From NCBI GenBank assembly GCA_023428295.1, contig JAEYYV010000266.1, forward strand, positions 1-25,259: a stretch of DNA of 25,259 bases, given 5' to 3'. The position numbers were made by a program, and so were the translations under genes. The first letter of the stretch is position 1. Every line of letters begins with the position of its first letter. Below, piece by piece: positions 8,289 through 14,914 of the stretch. Under the pieces are notes generated by a model. It saw only the letters and a list, made by a program, of their open reading frames with translations. It was not told where the DNA came from and made no database searches. Source of the DNA: Pseudomonadota bacterium. GTDB taxonomy: Bacteria; Myxococcota_A; Polyangia; Haliangiales; Haliangiaceae.

Positions 8289-8335
8289 TGCGACATCGCG
8301 AGGGATGGGCGGGCCGTGCGCGCTGCGACATCGCG
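8289..8335. promoter_or_regulatory. 12-bp direct repeat in a divergent promoter region
   Basis: TGCGACATCGCG occurs at 8289-8300 and 8324-8335, 35 bp apart, in the 118-bp gap between the divergent genes. The spacing is a little over three helical turns. It is a candidate operator for one or both genes; the second copy ends about 25 bp before the dehydratase start. Confidence 0.3.
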
Positions 8336-8360
8336 CGAACCCACGCGGTAGACTGCGCGC

Positions 8361-9332
8361 GTGAGCTGGCCGATCACTTGGAACGACGTCGTCGCCGCAC
8401 GCGCGCGGATCGCACCGCACCTCGCGCCGACGCCCCTGCGTCACTATCCGATCCTCGACGCGGCGACCGGCGCGCGCGTCCTCGTGAAGCACGAGAATCA
8501 CCTGCCGACGAACGCGTTCAAGGCGCGTAACGCGATCTCGTTCATGACCGCGCTGCCGGCCGAGCAACGCGCGCGCGGCGTGATCGCGGCGACCCGCGGT
8601 AACCACGGTGCGGGCCTCGCGTGGGCGGGCGCGCGCGTGGGCGTGCCCGTCGTGATCTGCGTGCCGCATGGCAACAACCCCGAGAAGAACGCCGCGATCC
8701 AAGGGCACGGCGCGGAGCTCGTCATCTCGGGACGCGACTACGACGAAGCGGTCGAGGTAGCGACGCGGCTCCAGGCCGAGCGCGGTCTCGTGATGGCCCA
8801 CTCGACGAACGACGCGAACGTGATCGCGGGCGCGGCAACGCTATCGGCCGAGCTGCTCGAGCAAGCGGACGCCGCGAACGAGACGCTCGACGCGATCGTC
8901 GTCGCGGTCGGTGGCGGTTCCCAGGCGGTGGGGGCGCTCGTCGCCGCGCGCGAGCTCGCACCGAGCGTGGCCGTGTACGGCGTGCAAGCGGCCAACGCGT
9001 CGGCCGCGCATGACTCGTGGCACGCGAAGAAGCGCGTCACCACCGAGAGCGCGAACACGTTCGCCGACGGACTCGCGACGCGCTCCACGTACGACGCCAC
9101 GTGGCCCGCGCTGCTCGACGGACTCGCGGGCTTCGCTGCCGTGACGGAGGCGCAGCTCGCGGCCGCGGTGCGCTTGATGATCGAGGCGACGCACAACCTC
9201 GCCGAAGGCGCTGGCGCCGCGGGGCTCGCCGGGCTCGTCGCGATGCGCGATCGTCTCGCCGGGAAGACCGTCGCGGTCGTGCTCTCCGGATCCAACATCG
9301 ATCGCCCCACGCTACGCGCGATCCTCGAGTAG
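8361..9332 (+). CDS. PLP-dependent threonine/serine dehydratase-like enzyme
   Basis: 323-aa fold-type II PLP enzyme, close in length to single-domain catabolic threonine dehydratases, and without a C-terminal ACT regulatory domain. The PLP-binding lysine is Lys54 in LPTNAFKARNA (family pattern PTGSFKxRGA, here with Asn for Gly). RGNHGAGLAWAGA matches the substrate-binding SxGNHxQG region with Arg and Gly substitutions, VAVGGGSQAVG is the phosphate-binding glycine loop, and VVLSGSNID is the C-terminal SGGN-type motif. The likely reaction is dehydration/deamination of threonine or serine to a 2-oxo acid; a racemase or related beta-elimination role cannot be excluded, given the altered loops. 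Start is GTG at 8361, with no obvious ribosome site. Monocistronic, convergent with the metalloprotease operon. Confidence 0.85.
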   Translation: MSWPITWNDVVAARARIAPHLAPTPLRHYPILDAATGARVLVKHENHLPTNAFKARNAISFMTALPAEQRARGVIAATRGNHGAGLAWAGARVGVPVVICVPHGNNPEKNAAIQGHGAELVISGRDYDEAVEVATRLQAERGLVMAHSTNDANVIAGAATLSAELLEQADAANETLDAIVVAVGGGSQAVGALVAARELAPSVAVYGVQAANASAAHDSWHAKKRVTTESANTFADGLATRSTYDATWPALLDGLAGFAAVTEAQLAAAVRLMIEATHNLAEGAGAAGLAGLVAMRDRLAGKTVAVVLSGSNIDRPTLRAILE

Positions 9333-9334
9333 CC

Positions 9335-9374
9335 CGAGCCGAACTTCGATCGCCCTCGATCCCGACGTGGCTCG
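9335..9374. terminator. Weak inverted repeat between convergent genes
   Basis: CGAGCC (9335-9340) can pair with GGCTCG (9369-9374) across a 28-base loop, in the 45-bp gap between two stop codons. The long loop and absence of a T-run make this a weak candidate. Confidence 0.2.
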
Positions 9375-9377
9375 TGC

Positions 9378-10004
9378 TCACTTCGCGGAGAGGACCTTCG
9401 CGCGGACGAGACGCTTCGCGCCGGCCTTTAGCTTCTCGATCTCCTCGGGCGCGAACGTGCGCTGCTCGAATGGCGGATCGTTACGGTCCGTCTTGTTCAT
9501 GATCGAGACCGCGTACGTCGAGTGCGGCAAGCCGAACAGGTGGCCGAGCTCGTGCGCGAGGACGCGATCGGGCGCGATCGCCGAGAGGATGATGTACTTC
9601 GTGTCGTCCTTCTTGAGCGTCACGCCGCGGATCTCGTGGTCGGCGAGATCCACGTCTTGGAGGCGGTTCGTGATGAACACGTGGATCGTCCGCCCCGTCA
9701 CGTACTTCTTCAGCGCCGCGCGCTCGGCGATCGTGTCGACGCGATCCATCGTGCGCGTGTCGACCTTCACGATCTTGAAGCTCGCACCGACCTCGGCGAA
9801 GTGATGGTTGGCCATCGCGATCTGTTGGGCGATCCAACGCGGCTCGATCATGTTGTCGGCGACGTGCAGGTGAACCGAGAAGCAGTACGCGCGCTCGGGC
9901 GCGCACGCAGGCGCTGCCTCGATGTAGCGGCTCGCGTCGTTCGACGCGGACGTCGAGCGCGAGAGCACGAGCGCCGTCAGCGCGACGATGATCGCGCGGC
10001 TCAT
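9378..10004 (-). CDS. Secreted metzincin-like zinc metalloprotease
   Basis: 208-aa predicted secreted protein. An N-terminal signal (MSRAIIVALTALVLSRSTSA) is followed by a compact protease domain with HELGHLFGLPH at 151-161, the extended HExxHxxGxxH zinc motif of metzincins, and a downstream SIMNKT whose Met169 is a plausible Met-turn. Zinc ligands would be His151, His155 and His161, with Glu152 as base. Short conserved Cys residues (34, 41) may form a disulfide. The substrate is unknown; export to the periplasm or medium is expected. The ATG overlaps the stop of the upstream CPBP-like gene (ATGA), so the two are translationally coupled. Confidence 0.85.
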   Translation of the reverse strand: MSRAIIVALTALVLSRSTSASNDASRYIEAAPACAPERAYCFSVHLHVADNMIEPRWIAQQIAMANHHFAEVGASFKIVKVDTRTMDRVDTIAERAALKKYVTGRTIHVFITNRLQDVDLADHEIRGVTLKKDDTKYIILSAIAPDRVLAHELGHLFGLPHSTYAVSIMNKTDRNDPPFEQRTFAPEEIEKLKAGAKRLVRAKVLSAK

Positions 10005-10609
10005 ACGACGCGCATCCCCTCGAGGATCACGAGCACCACCGTGAACGTCACGCGCGCGAGCATCGGCGCGAGCACGTTACGGTTCGCGGCGACATAGATC
10101 CATCCAAAGCCGATGCCCCAGATCGCGCCGCCGATCCGCACGACGAGCTCGCCCGGCGTGAGGATCGCCTCGGCAGCCGCGCCGACGAGCACCGCGACCA
10201 TCACGTGGGTGGAACCGCGGAGCTCGAGCACGCGCTCGACGATCCATCCGCGCAGCGCGAGCTCCATGCACAGAGACATCGTCGCCGCGTAGACCACGAC
10301 GCCGCCGAGCATCGCCATGTTGCCGCGAACGATCGCGTTGGACGACCACTCCACCGCGCGCGACGTCAGCGCCTCGACGAGCGGAGCACCTCCCAGGAGC
10401 GCGATCGCGAGCGCCACGATCCCGGCCGCCACGCCGACGAGCGCGTGAAGACGACGTGCGGAGATGACATCGCCCCACGAGGCTCCGCGCACCCACTTCG
10501 TGATCGAGGCCGCGAGGATCAGCGGGATCGCGAGCGGAAGCGGGTCCGGGATCGGCAGCAGTGCGATGGCGATCACGATCGCGATCTCGACGGGTACGAG
10601 GCCGCGCAT
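10001..10609 (-). CDS. CPBP-like multi-pass membrane protein, catalytic residues degraded
   Basis: 202-aa very hydrophobic protein with about six membrane segments. SLCMELALRGWIVERVLE resembles the first motif (EExxxR) of CPBP/Abi intramembrane proteases but with Met for the first Glu. The final segment, VAANRNVLAPMLARVTFTV, aligns with the family's last motif region (usually APxxxHxxxN) but has Arg and Thr at the His and Asn positions. No FxxxH motif is clear. It therefore looks like a CPBP-family relative that has probably lost protease activity, perhaps acting as a membrane scaffold or carrier. It overlaps and precedes the metzincin gene. The chosen ATG begins MRGLVPVEIA; the open frame upstream of it is proline/arginine-rich and unlike a protein. 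Confidence 0.65.
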   Translation of the reverse strand: MRGLVPVEIAIVIAIALLPIPDPLPLAIPLILAASITKWVRGASWGDVISARRLHALVGVAAGIVALAIALLGGAPLVEALTSRAVEWSSNAIVRGNMAMLGGVVVYAATMSLCMELALRGWIVERVLELRGSTHVMVAVLVGAAAEAILTPGELVVRIGGAIWGIGFGWIYVAANRNVLAPMLARVTFTVVLVILEGMRVV

Positions 10610-10668
10610 CGGTCGGGCGTTGGATAGAGCGGGCACTGCCTTTGCGTACGTTAGCAGTCGATGCGGGT

Positions 10669-10681
10669 GACACGCGGTGTC
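10669..10681. promoter_or_regulatory. Small dyad in a divergent promoter gap
   Basis: GACAC-GCG-GTGTC is a perfect 5-bp inverted repeat with a 3-bp centre, in the 111-bp gap between the CPBP-like gene (minus) and the gluzincin gene (plus). A candidate operator; short enough to be chance. Confidence 0.2.
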
Positions 10682-10720
10682 GACGTCGCCCGTATCGGAA
10701 GGAGCTCGGGTCGATAAGTC

Positions 10721-11599
10721 ATGAACATTCCATGCAACACGCTCGGAGTTTTGCTGTCGCCTTCGCTGATGAAGGGTCTCGCTGCCGTTGTCATCGGTCT
10801 TTACACATCCACCGCTGCCGTTGCAGCGCCCAGCCGCGAGCAGCTCGAGGAGCGCAAGGCGTCGCTCGAGAAGAAGCTCGACAAGCAGGGGTACACGATC
10901 GTGGTGTCGCCGCCGTTCGTGGTGATCGGGGACGAGGGTGCCAAGAAGGTCTCGTCGCGCGTGAGCTTCGTGACCTGGGTGATCGATCTGATCGAGAAGG
11001 ACTTCTTCGCGAAGCAACCGGACAAGGTGATCGAGATCTGGCTGTTCCGGAACGAGAAGACGTATCGCGCGGGCGCGAAGAAGTTCTTTGACGACGAGCC
11101 CGAGACTCCGTACGGCTACTACTCGTCCGAGGACGACGCGCTCGTCATGAACATCGGCCCTGGCGCGGGCACGCTATCGCACGAGCTCGTGCACCCGTAC
11201 ATCGAGGCGAACTTTCCAGACGCGCCCGCGTGGTTCAACGAAGGACTCGCGTCGCTGTACGAGCAGCCGCGCGAACGCGACGGGCACATGTGGGGCACCA
11301 CCAATTGGCGGCTGCCAGGCCTCCAATCGATGATCCGCGCGAAGAAGCTGCCGTCGATCAAGGAGCTGGTGTCGACGACACGCGACGGCTTCTACAACGC
11401 GCGCTTCGACTCGTACGCGTACGCGCGCTTCTTGTGTCAGTACCTGCAGGACCACGGCAAGCTGCGCGAGCTCTACAAGCGATTCTCCACCGACACGAAG
11501 GACCTCACCGGTCAGCGCGCGATGGAGGCGGTGCTCGGCCAGGACCTCGCGTCGTTCCAGCCCGTGTTCGAGAAGTGGGCGATGTCGCTTCGGCGGTGA
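10721..11599 (+). CDS. Secreted gluzincin-like (peptidase MA-like) metallopeptidase
   Basis: 292-aa protein with an N-terminal signal (hydrophobic run MKGLAAVVIGLYTSTAAVAA, cleavage near residue 36) and a single protease-like domain. HELVH at 154-158 gives two zinc His ligands and the catalytic Glu155; WFNEGLASLYE supplies the third ligand Glu174, the gluzincin pattern HExxH...NE seen in peptidase-MA/DUF1570-type proteins. Upstream, a helical Lys/Glu-rich segment (EQLEERKASLEKKLDKQG) and a beta region precede the site. It is likely a periplasmic or secreted peptidase of unknown substrate. The AAGGAG at about 10699-10704 lies about 17 bases before the ATG at 10721, rather far; an in-frame ATG at 10769 is the alternative start and still leaves a signal peptide. 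Confidence 0.8.
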   Translation: MNIPCNTLGVLLSPSLMKGLAAVVIGLYTSTAAVAAPSREQLEERKASLEKKLDKQGYTIVVSPPFVVIGDEGAKKVSSRVSFVTWVIDLIEKDFFAKQPDKVIEIWLFRNEKTYRAGAKKFFDDEPETPYGYYSSEDDALVMNIGPGAGTLSHELVHPYIEANFPDAPAWFNEGLASLYEQPRERDGHMWGTTNWRLPGLQSMIRAKKLPSIKELVSTTRDGFYNARFDSYAYARFLCQYLQDHGKLRELYKRFSTDTKDLTGQRAMEAVLGQDLASFQPVFEKWAMSLRR

Positions 11600-11917
11600 T
11601 CACATCGGCGAGGGCGTACCCGGCGCTTCACCGTCGGGGCCCGCCGGCGGGTTGGCGAGACAGGCGGTGAGCTCGGGAGTTTGACGCCAGCCGCACTCGC
11701 CGCTCGCCTGCCACTCGCACGTCGCGCTCGAGTAGCACGCGTGCTCGGGCTTGAACTCGCAGGTCGACATCATCTGTTCGCTCGCGCAGATCGTGCCGCC
11801 GCATCCGGTGGCCATGCAGGTCTTCGCGCCACCGACCTCGCCGGGCGGCGGCGCCGGCGGGTTCGACTTGCTGCCACATGCTGCGAGAACGAAGGCGAGG
11901 CCGAGGAGGAGCTTCAT
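11600..11917 (-). CDS. Eight-cysteine-cluster lipoprotein
   Basis: 105-aa protein: signal MKLLLGLAFVLAAC with lipobox LAAC (Cys14), a Pro-rich linker (NPPAPPPGE), then a compact domain with eight cysteines (CMATGCGGTIC, TCEFKPEHACYSSATCE, GECGWRQTPELTACL). The spacing and the CGWxQTPELxAC ending match the family known as eight-cysteine-cluster proteins, found in myxobacteria and relatives. The cysteines should form four disulfides outside the cytoplasm; function is unknown. Its stop codon abuts the stop of the opposing gluzincin gene with no gap (TGATCA). Upstream is a GC hairpin. Confidence 0.85.
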   Translation of the reverse strand: MKLLLGLAFVLAACGSKSNPPAPPPGEVGGAKTCMATGCGGTICASEQMMSTCEFKPEHACYSSATCEWQASGECGWRQTPELTACLANPPAGPDGEAPGTPSPM

Positions 11918-11932
11918 GAGCGGAGCTTGCCA

Positions 11933-11958
11933 CGATCGCGATCACGCGCGCGCGATCG
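11933..11958. terminator. GC-rich hairpin between co-oriented genes
   Basis: CGATCGCG (11933-11940) pairs perfectly with CGCGATCG (11951-11958) around a 10-base loop, in the 77-bp gap after the small AgmX-domain gene and before the eight-cysteine gene, both on the minus strand. It may end the FHA operon transcript, or lie in the lipoprotein promoter. No T-tract on either side. Confidence 0.35.
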
Positions 11959-11994
11959 CGAGCGACGAACGCAGGTGTGCGTATCCGCGCGGTG

Positions 11995-12516
11995 CTATCG
12001 CCGCAGCTCGACGATCTTGATCGGCACGAACGTGTGCGTGACGTCGCCCGACGGCGAGCGCGGAAACGGGATCGACTCGACGATCTTCGCCATGCAGCTC
12101 GTGACTTCCGCGTCGAAGCCGAGCGCACCGATCAGCTGCACCTTGCCGCTCGGAAGAATCACGATCGAGAGACCGATCTTTCCGGCGCCCGTCGTCGCCG
12201 GTAGACGGCGCGGATAGCAGCGCGCGAGACGTTCGTCGTGTTGCGCGATGAAGCGCTTCACCACGGGATGCGCGAGCCCTCCGGGCGCGGTCTGCGGGAT
12301 CCCGACGACCGCGCGGGGTTGGATCGACGAGCGCAGACCCGCACCTTCGCGATGCGGCGCGAAGCTTCCCGCTGGGTAGCCGACGCGCGGCGTCCCGCAC
12401 TCGAAGCGCGAGCGCTCCGGCGACGCGCGCAGTGGGTCGGCCGAAACGGGCCGCGCGGCCATCACGATCATGATCGTGAGGGCCGCGCAGTGGGCGAGTG
12501 CGCCGGAGGCGATCAC
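11995..12516 (-). CDS. Small secreted AgmX/PglI C-terminal-domain protein
   Basis: 173-aa predicted exported protein. An N-terminal hydrophobic segment (about 5-26, ending VSADP) is followed by a short linker and a C-terminal domain with the same pattern as the end of the upstream gene product: ERLARCYPRRL, GKIGLSIVILPSGKVQ, EVTSCMAKIVESIPFP, then a final strand. Cys100 and Cys141 correspond to the conserved cysteine pair (CY...C) of AgmX/PglI-type C-terminal domains, which are TonB-like. The start is GTG four bases after the upstream stop, so it is the second gene of a two-gene operon; downstream in-frame ATGs (residues 16 and 19) are possible alternatives. Likely periplasmic. Confidence 0.8.
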   Translation of the reverse strand: MIASGALAHCAALTIMIVMAARPVSADPLRASPERSRFECGTPRVGYPAGSFAPHREGAGLRSSIQPRAVVGIPQTAPGGLAHPVVKRFIAQHDERLARCYPRRLPATTGAGKIGLSIVILPSGKVQLIGALGFDAEVTSCMAKIVESIPFPRSPSGDVTHTFVPIKIVELRR

Positions 12517-12520
12517 GGGA

Positions 12521-14617
12521 TCACGAACCCGCCGGATGGAAGTTGAACGGGTAGTTCACCTGCACGTTGCCGCCGTTCTTGGGCGCGGGGAACTTGATGT
12601 TCTTGATGACGCCCGCGACGCAGCCGGCCACCTCGCTATCGAGACCCGAGCCCGACGACGCTTGCACCGAACCGTTGCCCGAGATGAGGAACTGGATGGA
12701 GACGGTGCCGCCGAGACCGGGCTTCGCGAGGAGCTGCCGCTCGTAGCAGTACGAGATCTTGTCGATGTTCTGGCGGATGTAGCGGCGGATGATCGAACGG
12801 TCGAGGTCGCCACCGATGATCGGGCGGCCGATGTCCGTCGAGGGCGTGGTCGCGACATGATTGCGGCGGCGACCGATGCCCGTGCCGACCTCGCCCCATC
12901 CCTGGCCCGCCTTGCGACCGTTTCCGATCGTGCCGTAGGAACCCGCGCCGATGATGCCGCACGGATCGCCTAGCTCGCAGCCGCCGCTTGTGTTGAAGCC
13001 GTAGCGCCCACCGCCGAAGTTGCCTTGGCCCTCGCCGGCCGCGCCGAACAGCGGTCCATAGATGTCAGCGTCGTCGAAGCCGCTCGAGAAGTCCTGCATC
13101 GACGAGAGCGACGCGATGCCACCCTTGAGCGCGCTCGTGTCACCGAGGAAGCCCGCGCTGCGCGCCGCTTCGATCGCCTCTTCACGCGACATCGACGGCT
13201 CCTTGTTGTTGTTCTTGATCGCGATGTGCCCGTCCGCGCGATCCGCGCTCGGCTTGCCGGCGGCACCTTCGGGGAGCGCCATCTTCGCACCCGCCGCTTC
13301 CTGGTTGCCGCTCTCGCCCGGATCGCGATCCGTCTGCTCCTCGGGGGGAACGTCGTCGGTCTCGACGGTGTTGCCCTTGATCGTCGCGGTCTCGTTCATG
13401 GCCAGATCGATGTTCACGCCCATCGCATCCGCATCGGCGGTTTGCAGCACGCCCCAGATGCCGAGGTGCACCGCGAGCGAGCCCGCGAAGTACGCCATGG
13501 TCTTGCTGTTGAGCGAGAACAGCGGGACCGGTTGCTCCGCCGGCTTCGCGACCGACGAGATCATGAACGTCGTGTTGCCGGAGCGCGCGCGGATCTTCGA
13601 CTTCGCGGGGATCGGAATCTCGATCGCACCGGGCGTCGTCGTCGATGGACGCGCGCGGCCCGACTGCGCGAGCTCGGACAGCGGCGTCGACTGACCGTCG
13701 ACGAGTAGCTCGCCTTCGAAGCCCGCACCGTAGTTGAACACGAAGTCATCGCCGACCGGCGCGACGAGCGGGAAGTCCGCCGACGGCGCCGTCTCGAGCG
13801 GCTGCTCCACACCGGGTGCCGTGCCCACGCGATAGAACGGGCTCTTGCGCTCGCGGCGCGCACGCACGAGACCCGCGGTGAGACCGAACAGGCCGAGCGA
13901 GAGACCGCCCCACATCACGAAGTCGACGCCGACGCCCTGCTGCTGCGGGCGGAACGAGTACGCCGGCATCTTGCGCACCGCGGTGTGATACTCGAGCGCG
14001 CCCTTGTTGTAGGCGGCGGTGTCGACGGCGCTCTTGAACGCGAGCGCCGAACCGAGGAGACACGCGAGGCCCGCGCCGAAGAAGGCCCACGTCGCGCGCG
14101 TGACCTTGCCCGACTTCGGGTCCATGCAGTGCTTCACGCTGACGACCGAGTCGCCGAGCATCGCGGCCACTTCCACGGCGCGCGTCCCACCACCGAAGTC
14201 GTCGGCGTCGCCCTGCGGTGCCGCAGCACGCGAGACGACGGGCGGCGGCGAAGCGAACGCGAGCACGGGTGGCGCCGTCGGTTGGGCCGGCACGGGCGGA
14301 GGCGCAGTGACGGCGGCCTCCTCCATCGCGAGCTCGATGCGCAGATCACCGACGGTGATCGTGTCTCCGCTCGACAGCGTCGCCTTGTTGATCTTCTGAC
14401 CGTTGACGAACGTGCCGCGCGTGGAGCCGAGATCGATCAGGCTGACGTCACTACCGACCACCTCGATGATCGCGTGCATGCGGCTGACGGATTCGTCGTC
14501 GAGCTGCAGGTGCGCAGACGCGACCTTGCCGAGCTTGATGACGGTCTGGGTCAGCTTCTCTGCACGGATCAGCTGACCGTTCTTGTAGACGCGAAACGAG
14601 AGAGTGAGCTTTCCCAT
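12521..14617 (-). CDS. FHA-domain, three-helix membrane protein with TonB-like C-terminus (GltG/PglI-like)
   Basis: 698-aa envelope-spanning protein. The N-terminal FHA phosphopeptide-binding domain (about 25-95) shows SRMHAI, LGSTRGTFVNGQ and SSGDTITVGDLRIEL, so a phosphothreonine ligand is expected in the cytoplasm. A Pro/Ala linker precedes three hydrophobic segments at about 174-193, 232-250 and 372-392. An odd number of helices puts the rest outside, where a Gly-rich region (GNFGGGRYGFNTSGG) leads to an AgmX/PglI-type domain at about 610-698 (ISYCYERQLLAKPGLGGTVSIQF, VAGCVAGVIKNIKFPAP). This is the layout of M. xanthus GltG/PglI, a gliding-motor protein, but myxobacteria have many paralogues and no glt neighbours are visible. 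The ATG is preceded by GGAGG six bases upstream. Confidence 0.85.
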   Translation of the reverse strand: MGKLTLSFRVYKNGQLIRAEKLTQTVIKLGKVASAHLQLDDESVSRMHAIIEVVGSDVSLIDLGSTRGTFVNGQKINKATLSSGDTITVGDLRIELAMEEAAVTAPPPVPAQPTAPPVLAFASPPPVVSRAAAPQGDADDFGGGTRAVEVAAMLGDSVVSVKHCMDPKSGKVTRATWAFFGAGLACLLGSALAFKSAVDTAAYNKGALEYHTAVRKMPAYSFRPQQQGVGVDFVMWGGLSLGLFGLTAGLVRARRERKSPFYRVGTAPGVEQPLETAPSADFPLVAPVGDDFVFNYGAGFEGELLVDGQSTPLSELAQSGRARPSTTTPGAIEIPIPAKSKIRARSGNTTFMISSVAKPAEQPVPLFSLNSKTMAYFAGSLAVHLGIWGVLQTADADAMGVNIDLAMNETATIKGNTVETDDVPPEEQTDRDPGESGNQEAAGAKMALPEGAAGKPSADRADGHIAIKNNNKEPSMSREEAIEAARSAGFLGDTSALKGGIASLSSMQDFSSGFDDADIYGPLFGAAGEGQGNFGGGRYGFNTSGGCELGDPCGIIGAGSYGTIGNGRKAGQGWGEVGTGIGRRRNHVATTPSTDIGRPIIGGDLDRSIIRRYIRQNIDKISYCYERQLLAKPGLGGTVSIQFLISGNGSVQASSGSGLDSEVAGCVAGVIKNIKFPAPKNGGNVQVNYPFNFHPAGS

Positions 14618-14914
14618 GACATGCCTCCGGCGATGACACCTGTCGGTGCCTGCGCAGCTGGTCCGCGACCATCTCGCGCGCACTCGCGCGCGATGACGGC
14701 GTGGCTCTCTTCAGCCGACGCGACCGCTACATCGTTTCGTTGCGGTCGAGGCAATGGACAGCCGATTTCACGCGCGGTTCCGAATTTTCTCGTCGATGTT
14801 TTTCTGCAACCGAGCGGATGTAGGCGATGTCCTTGCGCTTTGGCCCTGACAGGGGACGCACGTACAGAAGGGTGGTATTCCGCCCGCAATCTGTCCTAGG
14901 GTGCCGCCTTCGTT
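14618..14914. other. 297-bp divergent intergenic region
   Basis: Non-coding gap between the FHA gene (minus) and the PPC lipoprotein gene (plus). It holds the FHA ribosome site (plus-strand CCTCC at 14624-14628), a locally AT-richer patch around 14780-14810 (AATTTTCTCG, TGTTTTTCTG) that is the best place for promoters, and a short inverted repeat CCCTG-A-CAGGG at 14844-14854. I could not identify a confident promoter or an RNA gene. Confidence 0.4.

Noticed and set aside
12521..14617. Naming the FHA protein gltG/pglI outright
   Set aside because: Domain layout matches, but no other glt motility genes are in view and myxobacteria carry many paralogues.
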